Source of the DNA: Pseudomonas mediterranea CFBP 5447
GTDB taxonomy: Bacteria > Pseudomonadota > Gammaproteobacteria > Pseudomonadales > Pseudomonadaceae
NCBI RefSeq assembly: GCF_000774145.1
Contig: NZ_KN322984.1
Coordinates: 21,976 to 85,975, forward strand
Length of the DNA: 64,000 bases
Direction of reading: 5' to 3'
Shown here one piece after another: positions 56,035 through 64,000 of this stretch; position 1 is the stretch's first letter, and every line of letters begins with the position of its first letter. The translations under genes and the position numbers were made by a program. The notes under the pieces were generated by a model. The model searched no databases. It had not been told where the DNA came from and saw nothing but the letters and a program-made list of their open reading frames with translations.

Positions 56035-56196
56035 GTTCTCAGGGCGGGGTGTAATTCCCCACCGGCGGTAATTGCACGCAAGGTGCATAGCCCGCGAGCG
56101 CTTGGCGATGCACGGCTTATTACAGTGCGGCGGCAAGGTCAGCAGACCCGGTGTGATCCCGGGGCCGACGGTCATAGTCCGGATGAAGAGAGAACG
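56035..56196 (+). ncRNA. FMN riboswitch (RFN element)
   Basis: The conserved segments are present in order: GTTCTCAGGGCGGGGTG, TTCCCCACCGGCGGTA, AGCCCGCGAGCG, GTCAGCAGACCCGGTG, CCGGGGCCGACGGTCATAG and TCCGGATGAAGAGAGAAC. This is a full-length FMN aptamer. It lies 104 bases upstream of the ribH start, so it should repress lumazine synthase when FMN is abundant. Confidence 0.96.
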
Positions 56197-56269
56197 GGAT
56201 CGGCACCCAAGGACCGCTTGCGACTATCTGTGCGCAGCGCATCCTCGACTCCCCTTCGATTCATGACGC

Positions 56270-56290
56270 CCTGTTTTTCACACAAACAGG
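56270..56290 (+). promoter_or_regulatory. Shine-Dalgarno-masking hairpin of ribH
   Basis: CCTGTTT-TTCACAC-AAACAGG; the second arm covers the AGG of the ribosome binding site AGGAA before ATG 56300. It is probably the expression platform of the riboswitch acting on translation. Confidence 0.7.
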
Positions 56291-56299
56291 AACCAGAAC

Positions 56300-56806
56300 A
56301 TGCAACCCACTGCAATCGACAGCAAAATCAAACATCCGGGCGAACGCGTTGCGTTCATCCAGGCCTGCTGGCACAAGGAAATTGTCGACCAGAGCCGTCA
56401 CGGCTTCGTCGCGGAAATGCTCAACCAGGGCTACCAGGAAAGTGATATCGACTTCTTCGAAGTCGGTGGCGCCTTCGAGATCCCGCTGCATGCCAAGCTG
56501 CTGGCCAAATCCGGCCGTTACGCCGGCATCGCCGCCGCCGGCCTGGTGGTGGATGGCGGCATCTACCGGCATGAGTTCGTCGCCCAATCGGTGATCAGCG
56601 GCCTGATGCAGGTGCAGCTGGAAACCGAGGTACCGGTGTTCTCGGTGGTGCTCACGCCGCACCACTTCCATGCTGGGGAAGAGCACCAGAAGTTCTTTTT
56701 CGAGCACTTCGTGCACAAGGGCCAGGAAGCGGCGAAGACCTGCGCCGATACGCTGCACAAGACCCGGGCGTTGCGTCGTAGCGAACAGCGCGCCTTAGCC
56801 GTCTAA
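56300..56806 (+). CDS. ribH: 6,7-dimethyl-8-ribityllumazine synthase, type II (RibH2)
   Basis: A 168-residue lumazine synthase. FFEVGGAFEIPLHAKLLAKSG near residue 50 (by position) and GLVVDGGIYRHEFVAQSVISGL near residue 82 (by position) cover the substrate pocket; VVLTPHHFHAGEEHQKFFFEHF near residue 120 (by position) has the catalytic His region. The sequence fits the type II decameric branch (as in Brucella RibH2), not the housekeeping icosahedral type. The enzyme condenses the ribityl pyrimidine with a four-carbon phosphate in riboflavin synthesis. It is controlled by the FMN riboswitch; no other rib gene is beside it, so this is probably a second lumazine synthase. Confidence 0.92.
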   Translation: MQPTAIDSKIKHPGERVAFIQACWHKEIVDQSRHGFVAEMLNQGYQESDIDFFEVGGAFEIPLHAKLLAKSGRYAGIAAAGLVVDGGIYRHEFVAQSVISGLMQVQLETEVPVFSVVLTPHHFHAGEEHQKFFFEHFVHKGQEAAKTCADTLHKTRALRRSEQRALAV

Positions 56807-56819
56807 ACACCGAACCCAA

Positions 56820-56911
56820 TGTGGGAGCGAGCCTGCTCGCGATGACGGAGTGTCAGTCACTGTCAATGTTGACTGATGCTCCGCTATCGCGAGCAGGCTC
56901 GCTCCCACAAA
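56820..56911. repeat. Family A REP pair, opposite arrangement
   Basis: TGTGGGAGCGAGCCTGCTCG, then CTATCGCGAGCAGGCTCGCT, between convergent ribH and astE. Confidence 0.9.
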
Positions 56912-56926
56912 GGTTCGGCGTTGGAT

Positions 56927-57934
56927 TCAGGCCAGGTTTTCATCCGTGGCCGGCACAATCAGGATGCCCGCCCGCAAGCCATTCTTCACCTTGGGGTTGG
57001 GGAAGATGATCCGCGCACCCTCTTCTTCGATCACCCAACGGGTCTGGGCGATGTCTTCGGCCAGCACATAGCCTTTTCCCAGCTCCGAAAAGTTTTCGAT
57101 GTCCGCCGGCAGGTTCAGGCGGAAGCTGTCGCTGTGCTTGATGATTTCCCGAGCCACGCTGAACAGTTGCAGGCCATCCAGCCCTTCGTCCAGCTCAGGC
57201 TCGTTGCCTTCGATGATCTGCTTCAGGCGGGTTTCCAGCAGGCTGACGTTGACGCCTTCGTTCTCCCCGAACGGCCGGGCCTTGCCCAGTTCCAGGGTAA
57301 AGGATTCGGCGCCGAGCTGGTCGTAGGTATAGGCACTGAACACGATGGACGGCTTGTTCTGCAGCAACACCGCTTCCATGCCCGCCGCACGCAGGCGGGC
57401 CAATTCACGACGTGAGTGCTGGCGACCTTCCTTCCAGGGGTACAGGGCGAACTGTTCGATCTTCGAGCCGCGGATGGCCGTGTGCAGGTCGTAATGCAAG
57501 CGACTGCGCTCTGGCCGGTTGAAGAAGCTGGCAGCCAGCCGCTCCAGCTCGCACGCCCGCAGCGCTTCCGGGCCGCCGCTCAGTTCATGACGGCCATTGA
57601 ACAGCCGGTTGACGTCCTGCTCGACGAAACGCTCACCGCGGCGGATGGCCTCGGGATTGCCGAACAGGAACAGAATGCGTGCCCGAGGCTTCACGTCACC
57701 ACGGGCGATGTCATGCAGCAGCCGGTCGAGCAATTCGATTGGCGCGGTTTCGTTACCGTGGATCCCCGCCGACAACAGCAGGTCCAGGCCATTATCCCGG
57801 GCTTCGGGCGGCTTGACCTCCAGCGCGCCCTCGCTCAACCAGCGCATCCGCACGCCTTCGACAGTCAGTTGAGTCTTCTCCGCCGGTTCACGGCCGGCGA
57901 GGGTCAGTTCAAGCAGTTTGCCGAGGGCGAGCAT
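56927..57934 (-). CDS. astE: Succinylglutamate desuccinylase AstE
   Basis: A 335-residue zinc carboxypeptidase-like enzyme that releases succinate from N-succinylglutamate, the last step of the AST arginine pathway. [16 protein letters not shown] near residue 55 holds zinc ligands His and Glu, [10 protein letters not shown] near residue 146 the third His, and ALYPW and [14 protein letters not shown] the substrate region with the catalytic Glu. It is the last gene of the aru/ast operon, 12 bases after the small His-rich gene. Confidence 0.95.
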   Translation of the reverse strand: MLALGKLLELTLAGREPAEKTQLTVEGVRMRWLSEGALEVKPPEARDNGLDLLLSAGIHGNETAPIELLDRLLHDIARGDVKPRARILFLFGNPEAIRRGERFVEQDVNRLFNGRHELSGGPEALRACELERLAASFFNRPERSRLHYDLHTAIRGSKIEQFALYPWKEGRQHSRRELARLRAAGMEAVLLQNKPSIVFSAYTYDQLGAESFTLELGKARPFGENEGVNVSLLETRLKQIIEGNEPELDEGLDGLQLFSVAREIIKHSDSFRLNLPADIENFSELGKGYVLAEDIAQTRWVIEEEGARIIFPNPKVKNGLRAGILIVPATDENLA

Positions 57935-57946
57935 AGCGCGGTTTCC

Positions 57947-58234
57947 TTAATGGTCGTGGCCGCAATCCGGCCCATGGACATGGTCATCGTCGCCGAGATC
58001 GGCCGGTTCCATTTCCAACTGCAGGCTGACCAAGTTGGTTGCCAACGGGCGCAACAACAGGTTGGCATATTCCTCATCCCCTTCCTCGACGTCCACGCCG
58101 ATCAGCAGCTGACCGCGGCCGTCCTGCTGGATCCACAACTCCTTGCCCTGCCACATCACCGCCACGCGGGTGCAAGAGGTTTCCAACTGGGTGCCGTCGG
58201 TGTCTTCAAGAATCAGCTGCAGTGCATCGCTCAT
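57947..58234 (-). CDS. Small acidic protein with His-rich tail in the ast operon
   Basis: A 95-residue acidic soluble protein of unknown function. It begins MSDALQLILEDTDGTQLETS and ends DDDHVHGPDCGHDH, a tail with four His, one Cys and several Asp suited to binding a metal ion. It lies between astB and astE in the same direction, as does a small conserved gene in P. aeruginosa (PA0900). A role in supplying zinc to AstE would be inference only. Confidence 0.82.
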   Translation of the reverse strand: MSDALQLILEDTDGTQLETSCTRVAVMWQGKELWIQQDGRGQLLIGVDVEEGDEEYANLLLRPLATNLVSLQLEMEPADLGDDDHVHGPDCGHDH

Positions 58235-58303
58235 GTTTTTACGTTCTCGTCTGGAGATAAGGCCACGCGCCCTGCTTTGACTGTAGTCAGGTCGCGCGCG
58301 CTT

Positions 58304-59650
58304 TCAATTGATCTGGAAAGGATAAACCGCGCCAAGTTTAAGGATTTGTGTCAGTTCATCCAGTGCCGACCGGCATTCGAGCAGCAATTGCGGGTCCGCC
58401 AGGTCGCTTTCGGTCATACGGTCGCGGTAATGCCGCTCGACCCATTGGGTCAGCGAATCGTACAACGGCGCCGTCATGATAACCCCTGGATTGACGGCCG
58501 CCAGTTCGGGTTCATTGAGGGCCACGCGCAGCCTCAGGCAAGCCGGGCCGCCACCGTTCTGCATGCTCTGCTTGAGGTCGAAGACCTTTACTTCGCGAAT
58601 CACCCCGCCAGAGCCCGTCAGGCCTTGCAGGTATTGCCAGACACGCGGGTTGCTGCGGCACTCCTCCGGCACGATCAACAGCATCGAGCCGTCGGGACGC
58701 GACAGCAGCTGGCTATTGAACAGGTAGGAACGTACCGCGTCATCGACGCTAACCGCCGAACGCGGCACACACACAGACTGAAAAGTCCCACCGACCTTGG
58801 CGAGTTTGCCGCTCAGTTCGGCGAGCATCTTGTCGGTCTCGAGAAACGCGTCCTCGTGATAGAACAACACCTCGCCATTGCCGACCGCGATCACGTCGTT
58901 GTGAAACACGCCCTGGTCGATCACCGACGGGTTCTGTTGGGCGTACACCACGCCCTCTTCCCGCAGGCCATGCAAACGGGCGACCGCGCGGGACGCTTCG
59001 AGGGTCTGGCGGGCCGGGTATTTCTGCGGCGCCGGGTACCGGGTGTCGAAAGCACTGCGACCGAACACGAAGAACTCGACGCCCGCCTCACCGTAGCTCC
59101 GGCAGAAACGGGTGTGGTTGGCCGCCCCTTCGTCGCCGAACTGCGCCACCGCCGGCAACGCGGAGTGATGGGCAAAGTGCTGTTGATCGGCAAACATCGC
59201 CCCCAGTACGCGACTGGTGGTCGGATGCTCGATGCTGCGATGGTATTTGCAGTTCAGGTTGGCGGCGGTGAAATGCACGCGGCCATCCGCGGTATCGGCG
59301 CTTGGGCTGACGGTGGCGGCGTTGGCCACCCACATGCTGGAGGCCGAGCAACTGGCGACCAGCAGTGGCATCGCTTCTTTCGCGGCCTGCTGGATGACCT
59401 CGGCGTCGCTGCCGGCAAAGCCCAACCGGCGCAGGGCAGCCACGTCGGGGCGCTCCTGTGGCGCCAGTACACCCTGCTGGAAGCCCATGTCCATCAGCGC
59501 TTTCATTTTCGCCAGGCCCTGCAATGCTGCTTCCTTTGGATTGGAGCACGCCTGGCTGTTGCTCTGGGACGCGACGTTGCCGTACGAGAGCCCGCCGTAG
59601 TTATGGGTCGGCCCCACTAGACCGTCAAAGTTGACTTCAAAGGATTTCAT
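58304..59650 (-). CDS. astB: N-succinylarginine dihydrolase AstB
   Basis: A 448-residue guanidine-modifying enzyme. [25 protein letters not shown] at the start (by position), [19 protein letters not shown] near residue 128 (by position), [14 protein letters not shown] near residue 248 and [15 protein letters not shown] near residue 360 (with the catalytic Cys) are conserved. It converts N2-succinylarginine to N2-succinylornithine, CO2 and ammonia, step 2 of the AST pathway. It follows astD after 130 bases that contain a REP pair. Confidence 0.96.
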   Translation of the reverse strand: MKSFEVNFDGLVGPTHNYGGLSYGNVASQSNSQACSNPKEAALQGLAKMKALMDMGFQQGVLAPQERPDVAALRRLGFAGSDAEVIQQAAKEAMPLLVASCSASSMWVANAATVSPSADTADGRVHFTAANLNCKYHRSIEHPTTSRVLGAMFADQQHFAHHSALPAVAQFGDEGAANHTRFCRSYGEAGVEFFVFGRSAFDTRYPAPQKYPARQTLEASRAVARLHGLREEGVVYAQQNPSVIDQGVFHNDVIAVGNGEVLFYHEDAFLETDKMLAELSGKLAKVGGTFQSVCVPRSAVSVDDAVRSYLFNSQLLSRPDGSMLLIVPEECRSNPRVWQYLQGLTGSGGVIREVKVFDLKQSMQNGGGPACLRLRVALNEPELAAVNPGVIMTAPLYDSLTQWVERHYRDRMTESDLADPQLLLECRSALDELTQILKLGAVYPFQIN

Positions 59651-59708
59651 CAGCGAGGCTCCACGAGGATCTGTTTTTTATAGGCATCAAGTAACAACGG
59701 CGGCGCTG

Positions 59709-59777
59709 CTATCGCGAGCGGGCTCGCTCCCACAGGGTTTTGCGCAACCCTTGTGGGAGCAAGCCTGCTCGCGATTG
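59709..59777. repeat. Family A REP pair inside the ast operon
   Basis: CTATCGCGAGCGGGCTCGCT and the inverse TTGTGGGAGCAAGCCTGCTC, between astD and astB. The arms carry two substitutions. Confidence 0.88.
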
Positions 59778-59780
59778 GCG

Positions 59781-62269
<2,489 letters not shown>

Positions 62270-62315
62270 GCTTTCTCCTCAGACGGGCCGCTCATGCCAC
62301 CCGCGAAACTCAGAC

Positions 62316-63335
62316 TTAAACCGCCACCAGGCGCACGCTGGCGCCTTCGCCAACGCCCAGTGCCTCGGCCGCTTCCATGTCCAGGGTCACCGGTTTACCC
62401 GGCGCGTAATCGAGCTCGAGCAACACGGCGCGGTAATCCTGCAACTGCGCATTGGCCACCAGGTATTGCCGGCCGGCACCCTTGACCGGTTCGCCGAGTT
62501 TGACCGGCACCACGCGGCTCTGGGCAATCGAGCGAATCCCCGAGACGCGGGCATGCAGGGTCGGGCCGCCGTCGAAGATGTCGATGTAATGATCGGTCTC
62601 GAAGCCTTCGCGCATCAGGATGTCGAAGGTGATCTGCGCACGCGGATGAACCTGTCCCATGGCTTCCTGGGCGGCGTCCGGCAGCAGTGGCACGTAGATC
62701 GGGTAATGCGGCATCAACTCGGCCAGGAAGGTGCGGCTTTTCAGCCCGCACAGCCGCTCGGCGGCAGCGTAGTTGAGGTCAAAGAAATTGCGACCGATGG
62801 CGTCCCAGAACGGCGAATCGCCATTTTCATCGCTGTAGCCGACGATCTCGGTCACCACCGAATCGGCGAACCGCTCCGGATGGCTGGCGACGAACAGCAG
62901 GCGCCCGCGGGAATTGAGTTCTGCCCATGGGGTGCCCACCAGGTCGCGGACCACATAGAAACTGGTCAGCAGGCTGTTGCCGGTCAGGTCGTGGCATTGG
63001 GAGAGCACGTGGATCTTGTTGTGGATCTTCAGCTCACGGGAGGCATGGACGAACGTCTCGTTGCGAAAGCTGTAGAACGGTTCGGAATAACCGGCCGATG
63101 CGACGATGGCCGAACAGCCCACCAGTTTGCCGGTGGCCGTGTCTTCAAGGACGAAGAAATAGCTTTCTTCACCGTTGAAACTGACTTCGGCGGCAAACGA
63201 GGCTTCGCTCGCGGCGATCTTGTCGCTCAAGCGTTCCACGTCATCCGGCAAGGAAGTGACACCGATCGGACTGTCCGCAGCCAGACGCTGTACCTCGCCC
63301 AGATCCGCCATTTGCGCGGGGCGCATCACCAGCAT
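62316..63335 (-). CDS. aruF: Arginine/ornithine N-succinyltransferase, alpha subunit AruF
   Basis: A 339-residue AstA-family subunit starting MLVMRPAQMADLGEVQRLA. GCSAIVASAGYSEPFYSFRN near residue 75, FWDAIGRNFFDLNYAAAERL near residue 180 and HYIDIFDGGPTLHARV near residue 250 parallel AruG, showing the pair arose by duplication. The start at 63335 follows AAGGAG; an upstream in-frame ATG at 63509 lies before a REP and is rejected. It is second gene of the operon after aruC. Confidence 0.95.
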   Translation of the reverse strand: MLVMRPAQMADLGEVQRLAADSPIGVTSLPDDVERLSDKIAASEASFAAEVSFNGEESYFFVLEDTATGKLVGCSAIVASAGYSEPFYSFRNETFVHASRELKIHNKIHVLSQCHDLTGNSLLTSFYVVRDLVGTPWAELNSRGRLLFVASHPERFADSVVTEIVGYSDENGDSPFWDAIGRNFFDLNYAAAERLCGLKSRTFLAELMPHYPIYVPLLPDAAQEAMGQVHPRAQITFDILMREGFETDHYIDIFDGGPTLHARVSGIRSIAQSRVVPVKLGEPVKGAGRQYLVANAQLQDYRAVLLELDYAPGKPVTLDMEAAEALGVGEGASVRLVAV

Positions 63336-63406
63336 GGTGTCACTCCTTAACTTGAAATAAAGGGTTCGACCATCAGGTCGAGACTCAGAGAAAAAATACT
63401 GCTTTA

Positions 63407-63495
63407 TGTGGGAGCGAGCCTGCTCGCGATGCAGACGACTCGGTCTGTCCAGTGGAGCGAGGTGATCCCCATCGCGAGCAGGCTCGCTCCCACAA
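63407..63495. repeat. Family A REP pair between aruC and aruF
   Basis: TGTGGGAGCGAGCCTGCTCG then ATCGCGAGCAGGCTCGCTCC, within the operon, between its first and second genes. Confidence 0.9.
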
Positions 63496-63534
63496 AAGCC
63501 CGCCCCCAAATGGGGCCGGTCAAGCCTGAAAGAA

Positions 63535-64000
63535 TCAGGCTTGGCTCAACTTCGCCGCGGCCTTCTCGAAACGGTCCAGGCCGGCGTCGATATCGGCGTC
63601 TTCCACCACCAGGCTCGGGGCGAAACGGATCACATCCGGACCGGCCTGCAGGATCATCAGGCCTTCCTGTTCGGCGGCGTTGAAGATGTCCTTGGCCTTG
63701 CCTTTCCAGGCGTCGTTCAGCACGCAGCCGAGCAACAGGCCCAGGCCTCGCACTTGGGAAAACAGGCCGTACTTCTCGCCGATCTGCTCCAGGCGGGTCT
63801 TGAACTTGTCATGCTTGGCCTTGACGCCGCCGAGCACTTCAGGGGTGTTGACCACATCGATCACCGCCTCGGCCACCGCGCACGCCAGCGGGTTGCCGCC
63901 GTAAGTGGTGCCGTGGGTACCGACGACCAGGTGCTTGGCCAGCGCTTCGGTGGTGAGCATCGCCGCGATCGGGAAACCACCGCCCAGGCTCTTGGCGCTG
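63535..64000 (-). CDS. aruC: Succinylornithine/acetylornithine transaminase AruC (AstC), C-terminal part
   Basis: Only the last 154 codons are in the window; the gene continues past the right end. SAKSLGGGFPIAAM at the start of the visible part contains the PLP-binding Lys of class III aminotransferases, and GTHGTTYGGNPLACAVAEAV follows. It performs step 3 of the AST pathway (succinylornithine to succinylglutamate semialdehyde) and may double as acetylornithine transaminase. It is first gene of the aru/ast operon in pseudomonads. Confidence 0.93.
   Translation of the reverse strand, partial: SAKSLGGGFPIAAMLTTEALAKHLVVGTHGTTYGGNPLACAVAEAVIDVVNTPEVLGGVKAKHDKFKTRLEQIGEKYGLFSQVRGLGLLLGCVLNDAWKGKAKDIFNAAEQEGLMILQAGPDVIRFAPSLVVEDADIDAGLDRFEKAAAKLSQA

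Larger units (their letters stand above)
55791..56299. other. Region between ltaE and ribH
   Basis: Contains a family A REP pair (55893-55985), the FMN riboswitch (56035-56196) and a Shine-Dalgarno-masking hairpin (56270-56290). No protein-coding frame is supported. Confidence 0.8.

Noticed and set aside
57416..59620. A 734-codon open frame opposite astE, the small gene and astB
   Set aside because: It spans three real genes on the other strand and has no recognisable motif.

Overview
The window is chromosomal DNA of a Pseudomonas of the fluorescens group. The evidence is the high GC content and a set of typical Pseudomonas loci: oprH-phoP-phoQ, a 963-residue NrdA with two ATP cones, AmrZ, the aru/ast arginine succinyltransferase operon, alaS-lysC-rsmA followed by tRNA-Ser and tRNA-Arg, and a flagellar cluster with FlgM and FlgZ. 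Two families of intergenic palindromes are scattered through it. Family A has the core GCGAGCAGGCTCGCTCCCAC and occurs at 14 loci. Family B begins TGTGGCGAGGGGATTTATCC and occurs at 6 loci. No plasmid, phage, transposase, integrase or CRISPR array is visible.

Layout. 0-7.6 kb: small housekeeping genes (META lipoprotein, TlpA-like thioredoxin, arsC-wrbA-DUF2069 with overlapping ends, a 3-methyladenine glycosylase family protein, ttcA, a Yip1 protein, sprT, an AMACR-like CoA transferase). 7.9-10.6 kb: dctA behind a sigma-54 promoter, and an AraC regulator. 10.7-17.7 kb: oprH-phoP-phoQ with four PhoP half-sites at 11-bp spacing, a secreted dienelactone hydrolase, a phosphopantetheinyl transferase and an RstAB-like two-component pair. 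18.1-21.5 kb: nrdA with a long structured leader, DnaA and candidate NrdR boxes, and no nrdB beside it. 21.7-29.5 kb: flagella and chemotaxis (flgBCDE, cheR, cheV, flgA, flgM, flgN, flgZ) with sigma-54 and sigma-28 promoters. 29.6-35 kb: MFS transporter, glutamine synthetase-like enzyme, and a small histidine kinase overlapping a TPR response regulator.

35.2-46.3 kb is the accessory part. Two LysR regulators and an exporter-type MFS protein frame an alpha-oxoamine synthase-like PLP enzyme, a TauD dioxygenase, a D-2-hydroxyacid dehydrogenase, a DoxX protein, UbiD plus UbiX (prenyl-FMN decarboxylase system), a GST, a RidA-family protein and an NTF2/SnoaL-like protein. This combination matches no pathway I recognise and is the best candidate for an undescribed system. 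It lies inside the longest stretch lacking the genome's intergenic palindromes (about 14.8 kb), and one edge abuts the 3' end of tRNA-Arg(CCT).

46.4-64 kb: tRNA-Arg(CCT), amrZ with apparent autoregulatory sites, mgtE, a BamE-like secreted protein, tRNA-Arg(ACG), tRNA-Ser(GCT), rsmA/csrA, lysC, alaS, ltaE, an FMN riboswitch upstream of a type II lumazine synthase, and the aru/ast operon (aruC cut by the window end, then aruF, aruG, astD, astB, a small His-rich protein, astE). No sequence search was run. Product names rest on motifs, length and gene order that I recognise.
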